Shown: positions 1 to 5,925 of the stretch, piece after piece | Position numbering within the stretch: the stretch's first letter is position 1 | How the letters are laid out: every line of letters begins with the position of its first letter | From: Halieaceae bacterium | GTDB lineage: Bacteria > Pseudomonadota > Gammaproteobacteria > Pseudomonadales > Halieaceae | Reading direction: 5' to 3' | Assembly: GCA_018666055.1 (NCBI GenBank) | Contig: JABJAS010000303.1 | Coordinates: forward strand, 1 to 6,747 | DNA: 6,747 bases | The notes under the pieces: model-generated | Told to the model about the DNA's origin: nothing | The model's input: the letters and a program-made list of their open reading frames with translations, nothing else | Database searches by the model: none | Translations under genes and position numbers: made by a program

Positions 1-52
1 CAACGAACCAATCGTGGTGAATGTCGTCTGCCTTGGCGCTATATGTTTTCAT
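1..52 (-). CDS. rplM: 50S ribosomal protein L13, N-terminal fragment
   Basis: The minus strand from the ATG at 50-52 reads MKTYSAKADDIHHDWFV before the window ends, which is the characteristic N-terminus of bacterial ribosomal protein L13 (family pattern MKT-[FY]-SAK followed by W-[FY]-V). L13 is an early-assembling protein of the large ribosomal subunit that binds 23S rRNA. Only 17 complete codons are visible; the rest of the gene, and the rpsI gene that normally follows it, lie to the left of the window. It is transcribed in the same direction as zapE, 86 bp upstream, but has its own good candidate promoter in that gap. No strong Shine-Dalgarno sequence is seen: the best is a GAG about 9 nt before the ATG. 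In E. coli L13 represses translation of its own operon, so a weak site could reflect leader-based control, but that is inference. Confidence 0.93.
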   Translation of the reverse strand, partial: MKTYSAKADDIHHDWFV

Positions 53-87
53 GCCGGAGTCTCAAGGGCGGTATTAAAGGAGCGCGG

Positions 88-116
88 ATGTTACTGGACT
101 GTTTGAGCCCTTTCAA
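88..116 (-). promoter_or_regulatory. Candidate sigma70 promoter of rplM(-rpsI)
   Basis: On the minus strand a -35 element TTGAAA (111-116, five of six matches to consensus) is followed, after exactly 17 bp, by the -10 element TAACAT (88-93, four of six). The bases after the -10 are GC-rich (CCGCGC), like the discriminators of stringently controlled ribosomal promoters. Transcription would start near position 81, giving a leader of roughly 28 nt before the rplM ATG. The site lies wholly in the zapE-rplM gap. It is called from pattern alone. Confidence 0.55.
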
Positions 117-138
117 TAGTTATTTTGTCGCCCCGCGC

Positions 139-1287
139 TTAAGGTCGGTGCTCGGCTCGCAGGTATTCGTGGGTGCGCATCTCTTGTAGCCTTGAAACGG
201 TTCTCTCGAACTCAAAACCCAGCCTCGTGCCGCTGTAAAGCGCCTCTGGCGCACAGGCCGCGGTGGCGATCAGTTTGACATTGCGATCGTAAAATTCGTC
301 GACCAAATTAATGAAACGCCTCGCTGAGTCCTCTTGATCGCGCGCTAAAGCCGGAATTTGCTCGACTAAGATCGTATGATACTCCCTCGCCAGCTCTACG
401 AAATCAGCGGCACTCCGAGGTTCGTCGCACAACGTGGAAAAGGTAAACCAAGCGATCCCTGGCGCCGAATTGATCAGTTGCATGCGGCGTTGATTAATCT
501 CCAGCCACTTTGGCGCGCTAGGCGGTGACTCTGACCCCGCTGCGGATTCGGCAACAGCCTGCCCGCCCAGCGAGGCAAAATAACCCGCTAGCGCCTCGTG
601 TGCAGCCCGATCGTGGGGGGTATGCCACAAAGCCGCCCGCTGCAATGTTCGAAATCGATAATCAGTTGGCGCATCGAGGTGAACCACCTCTAGGTGCCGC
701 TCAAGCAGCGCAATCGCAGGCAGAAACCGAGCCCGCTGTAATCCATCACGATACAAGTCGCTCGGCGGTATGTTGGACGTTGCCACCAAAGTGACACCGC
801 GTTGAAATAATGCCTCGACTAACCCCGCTAGAATCATGGCATCGCCAATATCACTGACAAAAAATTCGTCAAAACACAGTACGAGCGCCTCATCCGCGAT
901 TTCGTCCGCGACCCGTTCCAACGGATTCTTTGCTCCGCTGTGCGCAGCCAACCTACCGTGCACACGCTGCATAAACCGATGAAAGTGCACTCTCAATTTG
1001 CGTGGCCAAGGCAAACAGTCGAAAAAGCTATCCACCAAAAGCGTTTTTCCTCTACCCACGCCCCCCCACACATACAGTCCGCGCTCTGGCTCCCGAGTGC
1101 GACCCAGTCGCAGCGCAACCCGCGCCCAGATCCCTTGGTCCGTCTCATGACGCTGTAATAAGCGGTGATAGAGGTCATTCAGACGATCGATCACCTCAGC
1201 CTGAGCTGCATCCTCCAGCAGCTCGCCGGCTTTCAGCGCGAGTTGGTAATGCTGTAAGGGAGATAAATCTTGTGACATTTCCACCAT
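139..1287 (-). CDS. zapE: Cell division protein ZapE (AFG1-like AAA ATPase)
   Basis: ZapE is an ATPase of the AFG1/YhcM family that, in E. coli, associates with the FtsZ ring and affects its stability under some conditions. The protein (382 aa; E. coli ZapE is about 375) shows a P-loop GGVGRGKT at residues 75-82, a Walker B segment LCFDEF at 137-142 followed by the family-typical FVSDIGDA, a sensor-1-like TSN at 170-172, and the family segment LQRARFLPAI at 183-192. The C-terminal DRNVKLIATA stretch is also typical. No signal peptide or membrane segment is apparent, so it should be cytoplasmic. The start is uncertain by three codons: ATG at 1287 has a poorly placed GAG, while an in-frame ATG at 1278 (MSQDLSPLQHY) better matches where relatives begin. 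It is divergent from zapG and precedes rplM on the same strand. Confidence 0.97.
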   Translation of the reverse strand: MVEMSQDLSPLQHYQLALKAGELLEDAAQAEVIDRLNDLYHRLLQRHETDQGIWARVALRLGRTREPERGLYVWGGVGRGKTLLVDSFFDCLPWPRKLRVHFHRFMQRVHGRLAAHSGAKNPLERVADEIADEALVLCFDEFFVSDIGDAMILAGLVEALFQRGVTLVATSNIPPSDLYRDGLQRARFLPAIALLERHLEVVHLDAPTDYRFRTLQRAALWHTPHDRAAHEALAGYFASLGGQAVAESAAGSESPPSAPKWLEINQRRMQLINSAPGIAWFTFSTLCDEPRSAADFVELAREYHTILVEQIPALARDQEDSARRFINLVDEFYDRNVKLIATAACAPEALYSGTRLGFEFERTVSRLQEMRTHEYLRAEHRP

Positions 1288-1332
1288 AAGCTCGCTGTGA
1301 GCCCCTATGGGCTTGGTTTTTCGCGGCGCAGA

Positions 1333-1361
1333 ATAACACGAGCCGCAGGCGCTAGGCGCAA
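1333..1361 (-). promoter_or_regulatory. Weak candidate promoter of zapE
   Basis: On the minus strand TTGCGC (1356-1361, three of six matches to the -35 consensus) is followed after 17 bp by TGTTAT (1333-1338, four of six matches to the -10). Transcription would start near 1326, about 40 nt ahead of the zapE start. The spacing is ideal but the elements are weak, so another site in the 243-bp gap could be the real one. Confidence 0.25.
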
Positions 1362-1432
1362 CGAAGCCCGAAATATGCCTGCTAAGCCTGACGGCACCTC
1401 ACGGGTACAGTACACTGAACAAAAGGCGAAGC

Positions 1433-1461
1433 GTGACACGGTCAGTCGCCGATCAGAACAT
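1433..1461 (+). promoter_or_regulatory. Weak candidate promoter of zapG
   Basis: GTGACA (1433-1438, five of six matches to the -35 consensus) is followed after 17 bp by GAACAT (1456-1461, three of six matches to the -10). The predicted start near 1468 would fall inside the palindrome at 1462-1471, which is where an operator could act. The -10 is poor, so the call is tentative. Confidence 0.2.
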
Positions 1462-1496
1462 TAACGCGTTAGGCTCATATCGAATGGCCATGAGCC
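1462..1496. repeat. Two adjacent dyad symmetries in the zapE-zapG gap
   Basis: The first is a perfect 10-bp palindrome, TAACGCGTTA, at 1462-1471. It is directly followed by an inverted repeat with 7-bp perfect arms, GGCTCAT (1472-1478) and ATGAGCC (1490-1496), around an 11-nt loop that itself contains TGGCCA. Both lie upstream of the zapG Shine-Dalgarno sequence. They could be a protein-binding operator or a leader hairpin in the zapG mRNA. The symmetry is seen directly; the function is unknown. Confidence 0.4.
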
Positions 1497-1530
1497 GGCG
1501 CCGCGCAGGCATCAGGAGGCACCCGCTCCC

Positions 1531-1983
1531 ATGTATTCACTCGTTAACCTCATTATTGCCCTTATCATCGGAGGCGCGATCGGCAGCCTGATCGGCTGGT
1601 ATTCGGCATTGGCTTCGCGCGGCGATAACAAACGTAAAATCATTCTCGAACTGGAGAGTCAGCTGGATCAGGCTCGACAAAATAAAGTCGACTACGAAGC
1701 CGAGGTGACTGAGCACTTTTCTCGCACTGCCGATTTGCTGAATAAGCTCACCGATGACTACCGCTCGGTTTACACACACCTCGCCAATGGCGCGGATCAG
1801 CTCTGTGGTGATCAGATCAGTATGTCCGAGCCCGCGCTCTCTGCGCCTCCCCATGACGCAGCAGAGAAACCTCACCTCGTCGAGATGGCTCAGCCTCTGG
1901 ACTATGCGCCCAAAAAGCCAGATGAGCAGGGTCAATTATCTGAAACATTCGGACTCGAAAAGTCGGACAGTACAGCTGCTTGA
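1531..1983 (+). CDS. zapG: ZapG/YhcB family (DUF1043) envelope and division protein
   Basis: The 150-aa product starts with one hydrophobic membrane segment (about residues 5-26, rich in I, L and G), followed by a charged, probably coiled-coil stretch (about 33-60) and the family-defining segment EHFSRTADLLNKLTDDYRSVY at about 61-81, which closely resembles E. coli YhcB. The C-terminal part is acidic and proline-rich and probably disordered, with a PLDYAP element at 122-127 like the PRDY motif of YhcB. The protein should be anchored in the inner membrane with its bulk in the cytoplasm. YhcB/ZapG is known to link cell division, elongation and envelope synthesis. A strong AGGAGG at 1514-1519 lies 11 nt before the ATG, slightly farther than usual; no better in-frame start exists. 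It is somewhat longer than E. coli YhcB (132 aa), mostly in the tail. It is divergent from zapE and convergent with ybgI. Confidence 0.95.
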   Translation: MYSLVNLIIALIIGGAIGSLIGWYSALASRGDNKRKIILELESQLDQARQNKVDYEAEVTEHFSRTADLLNKLTDDYRSVYTHLANGADQLCGDQISMSEPALSAPPHDAAEKPHLVEMAQPLDYAPKKPDEQGQLSETFGLEKSDSTAA

Positions 1984-1994
1984 GTCGCTCAAGC
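1978..1994. terminator. Hairpin over both stop codons of zapG and ybgI
   Basis: A perfect 7-bp inverted repeat, GCTTGAG (1978-1984) and CTCAAGC (1988-1994), with a TCG loop includes the zapG stop (TGA, 1981-1983) in its left arm and the ybgI stop (minus strand, 1989-1991) in its right arm. In the plus-strand RNA a U-G and then a C-G pair can extend it to 9 bp. There is no U-run on either side, so it is not a canonical intrinsic terminator. It may help termination or protect 3' ends in both directions, or be coincidental. Confidence 0.35.
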
Positions 1995-2744
1995 GGGATT
2001 CGGGCTGTCGATAAACCGGTGCGTGCAACCTAAGGCCGAGGCCACGCGCTCACCAACCGCTTGCACTCCGTAGCGCTCCGTCGCGTGATGCCCTGCCGCA
2101 ATAAACGCTAAGCCGCGCTCGCGCGCCACATGAACCGTTTGCTCAGATATCTCACCGGTAATAAAAACGTCAGCGCCCGCGTCGGCGGCCCGATCAATGT
2201 AGCCCTGTCCTGCTCCGGTGCACCATACCAGGTTCTGCACTGCCCCCTCACCAATGAGCAACGGCTTACGGTCTAAAAAAGCGGCCATGTTGTCGGCCAG
2301 CTGCTGAACGGGGATCGCAGCAGGCAACCTGCCGGTATACAGCGGCAGCTCAGCGTCAGTGGCAACGAGCGGGGCCGGATCTGCGACGCCCATCAAATGC
2401 CCGAGCGTCACGTTATTACCCAACTCTGGGTGACAGTCGAGCGGAAGATGGTAGGCAAATAAACTAATCTCGGCCGCTAGCAGTGCGCGCAGCCGCTGCG
2501 CCTTGATGCCCACTACACAGGGATCCTCGGAGCGCCAAAAGTAACCGTGATGAACCAGGATTGCATCGGCCTCCTCGGCAATCGCGGCATCCACTAACGC
2601 CTGACTCGCGGTGACGCCAGTCACCAAGTGCTTGATCTGCGACTTACCCTCCACTTGCAGTCCGTTGGGACAATAGTCGGCAAATGCAGTGGGGTGAAGC
2701 AGCGCGTCAAGGAAATCACTCAATTGGTCGCGGGTACAGGCCAT
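1989..2744 (-). CDS. ybgI: NIF3/YbgI family dinuclear metal-binding protein
   Basis: This is a member of the NIF3 (GTP cyclohydrolase I type 2-like) family: cytoplasmic proteins that assemble as toroidal hexamers and bind two metal ions. Their physiological reaction is not firmly settled. Length (251 aa) is close to E. coli YbgI (247). The metal-ligand positions are all present: H65 and H66 in VHHGYFW, D103 in HLPLDCH, and H219 and E223 in GHHATE. The family N-terminal motif YCPNGLQVEG is at 24-33, and TGEISEQTVH is at 196-205. The ATG at 2742-2744 is preceded by only a weak purine-rich GAGTGAG. The gene is divergent from degS across 76 bp and its end lies 5 bp from the end of zapG. The family assignment is firm; a specific substrate is not assigned. 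Confidence 0.96.
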   Translation of the reverse strand: MACTRDQLSDFLDALLHPTAFADYCPNGLQVEGKSQIKHLVTGVTASQALVDAAIAEEADAILVHHGYFWRSEDPCVVGIKAQRLRALLAAEISLFAYHLPLDCHPELGNNVTLGHLMGVADPAPLVATDAELPLYTGRLPAAIPVQQLADNMAAFLDRKPLLIGEGAVQNLVWCTGAGQGYIDRAADAGADVFITGEISEQTVHVARERGLAFIAAGHHATERYGVQAVGERVASALGCTHRFIDSPNPA

Positions 2745-2753
2745 ATCTCACTC

Positions 2754-2782
2754 TTGTTACGTGTCAAAATGAAGAGAATAAC
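2754..2782 (+). promoter_or_regulatory. Candidate promoter of degS
   Basis: TTGTTA (2754-2759, four of six) and AATAAC (2777-2782, four of six) are separated by 17 bp. Transcription would begin near 2789, about 32 nt before the GTG start. A better-looking -10, TACAAT at 2798-2803, lacks a -35 at proper distance and would leave a leader of about 10 nt. I saw no convincing sigma-E-type promoter in the gap. Confidence 0.3.
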
Positions 2783-2802
2783 CACCGCACCATGATTTAC
2801 AA
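2775..2802 (-). promoter_or_regulatory. Candidate promoter of ybgI
   Basis: On the minus strand TTGTAA (2797-2802, four of six) and TATTCT (2775-2780, four of six) are separated by 16 bp. Transcription would begin near 2768, about 24 nt before the ybgI ATG. It overlaps the candidate degS promoter on the other strand. Pattern-based call. Confidence 0.35.
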
Positions 2803-2809
2803 TGGGAAC

Positions 2810-2815
2810 AGGAGG
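2810..2815 (+). promoter_or_regulatory. Strong ribosome binding site that fixes the degS GTG start
   Basis: AGGAGG lies 5 nt before the GTG at 2821. This is optimal strength and near-optimal spacing, and supports GTG as the initiation codon of the protease gene, placing the membrane anchor at the very N-terminus as the family requires. Confidence 0.85.
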
Positions 2816-2820
2816 CTCCC

Positions 2821-3924
2821 GTGAAACAGAATCTGATTACTATCATCTGGCCCGCTCTGGTCGGCGTGCTGGCTGCGACGCTTATTTTAGACAAGTGGGT
2901 GCTGGATAACCGCCCCACTTCAGAAGCCGGTGCATCCAGCAGTTATCGAGAGGCTGTGGCACGGGCCACGCCGTCGGTGGTCAACATCTATACCGCCAAG
3001 CTGGTTGAATCTCGGGTAGACCCACGGCGTGATTCTCTCTGGCAACGCCGCTTCCGATCGGATCGTGGGAACGAACAACGCATTGAGCGGTCACTGGGTT
3101 CCGGCGTGATTCTCACGGCCGAGGGCCACATCGTCACGAATAACCACGTCATAGCGGGCGCTGATGCGATTCAAGTCTTGCTGGCGGATGGCCGCTCTGC
3201 CAATGCCTCCGTCGTCGGTAACGATCCAGACACCGATCTGGCGATTCTTCGCATCAATCTGCCCGCGTTACTACCCATTGAATTGGCCAATGCACAGGAG
3301 ATTGCGGTGGGTGACGTGGTGTTGGCTATTGGCAATCCTTTTGGCTTCGGCCACTCGGTCTCTCAGGGCATTATCTCTGGCGTCGGCCGATTTGGCCTGC
3401 AGCTGTCCACCTATGAGGGCTACATCCAGACCGATGCGACCATTCACCTGGGTAGCTCAGGTGGGGCGTTGATTGATGCTCAAGGCCGGCTGGTGGGCAT
3501 CAACACGCTCATTTATACCGCAGGCGGAGAAGGCGCCGGGGAGGCAACCGGTATTGGCATCAACTTAGCCACACCGAGCGAGCTCGCCGCCACTGCTTTG
3601 AGTGACATCGTCAATTATGGTCATGTGATCCGCGGATGGCTCGGAGTCAGCGTTGAGGTACTCCTCAGCGAGGACGCCTCTGGCCGGCCATTACAGCGCC
3701 TGATTGTGACCGATCTGGCATCTGACGGACCAGCAGAACGGGCGGGTATCGCGCTAAACGATATTATCGTTGCGATGGACGGCGCATTAGTGGTCGATGG
3801 CCGTGCCGCGATGATGCAGATTGCACGCCTCCGTCCCGGGCATCTCTTGCGGGTCCAGGTCGATAGAGACGGCCAAGTCGTTGAGATCGAAGCAGTGGTC
3901 GGCACCCGCGCAAGCAACGGTTGA
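2821..3924 (+). CDS. degS: DegS/AlgW-type site-1 protease of the envelope stress response
   Basis: This is an HtrA-family serine protease. DegS (E. coli) and AlgW (Pseudomonas) bind the C-termini of unfolded outer-membrane proteins with their PDZ domain and then cut the anti-sigma factor (RseA/MucA), releasing sigma-E/AlgU. The 367-aa product has an N-terminal membrane anchor (about residues 5-23), a periplasmic trypsin-like domain (about 45-265) and one PDZ domain (about 272-360, beginning IRGWLGV); one PDZ plus an anchor distinguishes it from DegP/DegQ. The triad is H109 (TNNHV), D139 (TDLAIL) and S213 (GSSGG), with spacing like E. coli DegS. Oddly, the near-invariant GNSGG reads GSSGG, the two residues before it are H209-L210, and the conserved GIGFAIP strand reads GINLATP (246-252). 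It is a lone gene on its strand, divergent from ybgI and convergent with hisD. Confidence 0.95.
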   Translation: MKQNLITIIWPALVGVLAATLILDKWVLDNRPTSEAGASSSYREAVARATPSVVNIYTAKLVESRVDPRRDSLWQRRFRSDRGNEQRIERSLGSGVILTAEGHIVTNNHVIAGADAIQVLLADGRSANASVVGNDPDTDLAILRINLPALLPIELANAQEIAVGDVVLAIGNPFGFGHSVSQGIISGVGRFGLQLSTYEGYIQTDATIHLGSSGGALIDAQGRLVGINTLIYTAGGEGAGEATGIGINLATPSELAATALSDIVNYGHVIRGWLGVSVEVLLSEDASGRPLQRLIVTDLASDGPAERAGIALNDIIVAMDGALVVDGRAAMMQIARLRPGHLLRVQVDRDGQVVEIEAVVGTRASNG

Positions 3925-3936
3925 CCCGCGGACTAT

Positions 3937-5250
3937 TCAATGCCCCTTGGGCAGTCTCATTTGGGCACTCAGACTATGTGCCTCGAGCGACTCCGCGTCA
4001 GCGATCTTAGCGGCGACGTCACCTAACACGCGTGCCCCGGCCGCAGAGACTCCGATAAGACTGCTGCGACGCTGAAAGTCATACACCCCCAGTGGCGACG
4101 CAAAGCGCGCTGAGCCGGAAGTCGGCAGCACATGATTGGGGCCAGCACAGTAGTCTCCCAGCGACTCTGAAGACATCGCACCCATAAAAATGGCGCCGGC
4201 TGCGCGGATCTGATCTAACAATGCATGGGGTTCCCCCACGGCTAATTCGAGATGCTCTGGTGCTAATCGATTGCTCAACGTGACGGCACTCGTCAGATTC
4301 GGCACCTTAACCAAGGCGCCACGATGACGGAGAGAAACGCTGATAATGTCTCGCCGAGACATCTCTGGGAGCTTTCGATCGATACAGAAATGGACCTCAT
4401 CTAAATACGCTTGGTCAGGCGAAATTAAGATCGCTTGGGCGTATTCATCGTGTTCGGCCTGAGCAAACAGATCCATCGTGACCCACTCGGGATCCACGGT
4501 ACCGTCTGCAATGATCAGAATCTCAGACGGCCCCGCAACCATATCAATACCAACACGACCGAATACTTGTCGTTTGGCTTCGGCAACGAAGCGGTTACCT
4601 GGGCCAACAATTTTATCAACTTTGGCAATGGTCTCGGTGCCATAAGCCAAAGCGGCAATCGCTTGAGCACCTCCGACACTGTAAACCTTATCGACGCCGG
4701 CGAGACTGGCCGCCGCCAAGACCACGGAGTTGATCTCACCATGGGGCGCTGGCGCCACCATGACAATGTCCTCCACCCCCGCCACCTTGGCAGGAATCGT
4801 ATTCATCAATACAGAAGAGGGGTAACTCGCACGTCCGCCTGGCACGTAAACACCGACGCGATCTAAGGGCGACACTCGTTGCCCCAAGAGGTTGCCCTCA
4901 CCGTCCTCATACTGCCAACTCTCGGCGAGCTGACGTTGGTGAAAGTCACGAATCCGCTCAGCCGCACGCGCTAACGCATCGCGAAGGTCGGGCGGTATTG
5001 TGACGAGCGCCGCATCTAGGGCCTCTTGCTGAATCGTCAAGTCAGCCAGACTATGCGCATCGCGCTGATCAAACTCGTTAGTGAACCTCGTAACCGCGTC
5101 ATCCCCTTCTGCGGCAACCGTGCGCAGTATGTCCGCAACCTTCTGCGTCAACCCGGTATCGGATTCAAAGGGGCTGACCAATAGCGCACTAAACTGAGCC
5201 TCAAAATCACTGTGCGTCATATCCAGTCGAGCAATAGCGGCCTCACTCAT
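3937..5250 (-). CDS. hisD: Histidinol dehydrogenase
   Basis: HisD catalyses the last two steps of histidine synthesis, oxidising L-histidinol to L-histidine with two NAD+ in the cytoplasm as a zinc-dependent dimer. The 437-aa product (E. coli 434) has the VGVYVPGGRASYPSS motif (132-146), the GPGNRFVAEAK segment (216-226), zinc ligands Q264 and H267 (AQAEHD), D366 (GDY) and H425, and the catalytic pair E332-H333 (APEHLE). The frame stays open upstream to a TTG at 5283, inside hisG, but the ATG at 5250 is chosen: it has AGGAG 7 nt upstream, and the protein then begins a few residues before the RLD segment, as in relatives. It starts 4 nt after the hisG stop, so the two are almost certainly co-transcribed and translationally coupled. 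It ends 12 bp from the end of degS; no hisC follows. Confidence 0.97.
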   Translation of the reverse strand: MSEAAIARLDMTHSDFEAQFSALLVSPFESDTGLTQKVADILRTVAAEGDDAVTRFTNEFDQRDAHSLADLTIQQEALDAALVTIPPDLRDALARAAERIRDFHQRQLAESWQYEDGEGNLLGQRVSPLDRVGVYVPGGRASYPSSVLMNTIPAKVAGVEDIVMVAPAPHGEINSVVLAAASLAGVDKVYSVGGAQAIAALAYGTETIAKVDKIVGPGNRFVAEAKRQVFGRVGIDMVAGPSEILIIADGTVDPEWVTMDLFAQAEHDEYAQAILISPDQAYLDEVHFCIDRKLPEMSRRDIISVSLRHRGALVKVPNLTSAVTLSNRLAPEHLELAVGEPHALLDQIRAAGAIFMGAMSSESLGDYCAGPNHVLPTSGSARFASPLGVYDFQRRSSLIGVSAAGARVLGDVAAKIADAESLEAHSLSAQMRLPKGH

Positions 5251-5254
5251 AGCA

Positions 5255-5908
5255 TCACTCCTGAACCCCGACAGCCTCTTCAAGCGCGTCGACCAACATC
5301 CTCACCGACGCATGGCGGGTCCGCATTGAAGCCTTGTTCACAATCAAACGCGAAGACACCTCTGCGATTAACTCTAACGGCACCATACCGTTTTCTTCGA
5401 GTGTCTTTCCGGTATCGACAATATCGACAATCTCATCAGCCAACCCCATTAGCGGCGCCAGCTCCATCGAGCCATAGAGCTTGATCAAGTCTGCGTGGAT
5501 ACCTTTTCCCGCATAGTGCGCTCTCGCAATATTAAGGAATTTTGTCGCGACCCTGATGCGACGACGCGGTGCCTGCGCCGTCTGCGATACTCGAGGACCT
5601 GCCGTCATCAGTCGGCACCGTGCGATACCCAGATCGAGCGGCTCATAGATACCCTCTCCACCAAACTCCAACAGCATATCTTTACCGGCGATGCCAATAT
5701 CCGCCGCACCATGCTTGACATAAGTCGGCACATCCGACCCCCTCAAAATAACGAGGTGAACGTTGGTTATCGTGGTAGGCACAATGAGTTTGCGGCTCGC
5801 GTCGAGATCCTCGCTGGGCTCAATACCCACCTTAGCGAGCAGTGGCAACGTCTCTTTGAGTATCCGCCCCTTAGTCAGGGCTATGGTTATAGGGTCCGTT
5901 ATATTCAT
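5255..5908 (-). CDS. hisG: ATP phosphoribosyltransferase, short form
   Basis: HisG joins ATP and PRPP to give phosphoribosyl-ATP, the committed step of histidine synthesis. At 217 aa it is the short, catalytic-only form, lacking the C-terminal regulatory domain of the roughly 300-aa E. coli enzyme. Visible family features are [10 protein letters not shown] (7-16), [21 protein letters not shown] (57-77), and the PRPP-binding signature [17 protein letters not shown] (158-174). Short HisG normally works as a hetero-octamer with HisZ, a histidyl-tRNA-synthetase-like regulatory subunit that also provides histidine feedback; no hisZ is in the window. The ATG at 5908 follows the murA stop by 17 nt, with a purine-rich GAAGAG just before it. 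hisD follows after 4 nt. Confidence 0.97.
   Translation of the reverse strand: MNITDPITIALTKGRILKETLPLLAKVGIEPSEDLDASRKLIVPTTITNVHLVILRGSDVPTYVKHGAADIGIAGKDMLLEFGGEGIYEPLDLGIARCRLMTAGPRVSQTAQAPRRRIRVATKFLNIARAHYAGKGIHADLIKLYGSMELAPLMGLADEIVDIVDTGKTLEENGMVPLELIAEVSSRLIVNKASMRTRHASVRMLVDALEEAVGVQE
5258..5262 (-). promoter_or_regulatory. Ribosome binding site of hisD inside the end of hisG
   Basis: AGGAG on the minus strand is formed by the last two sense codons of hisG (CAG GAG, just before its TGA) and sits 7 nt ahead of the hisD ATG at 5250. It decides the start against the upstream TTG at 5283 and implies that ribosomes finishing hisG cover or reuse the hisD initiation site. Confidence 0.85.
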
Positions 5909-5925
5909 GATCTCTTCACCACCCG

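Noticed and set aside
525..1289. Three plus-strand open frames opposite zapE
   Set aside because: Shadows of the zapE coding strand, with no family features or convincing start sites.
1300..1321. Terminator-like hairpin on the plus strand (AGCCC, loop CTAT, GGGCT, then GG and five T)
   Set aside because: It points along the plus strand, where no gene lies upstream; on the minus strand, where it would be in the zapE leader, there is no U-run and the stem is only 5 bp. Probably chance.
1537..1935. 132-aa minus-strand open frame opposite zapG
   Set aside because: It mirrors the zapG codons; zapG has the strong AGGAGG and clear family motifs, while this frame has no recognisable domain.
2762..2767. 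Perfect -35 hexamer TTGACA on the minus strand upstream of ybgI
   Set aside because: A -10 at 16-18 bp would fall on the ybgI start codon and no suitable hexamer is there.
4435..4866. 143-aa open frame on the plus strand
   Set aside because: It lies entirely antisense to hisD, whose zinc-enzyme motifs run through the region; the product resembles nothing and has no good ribosome site.
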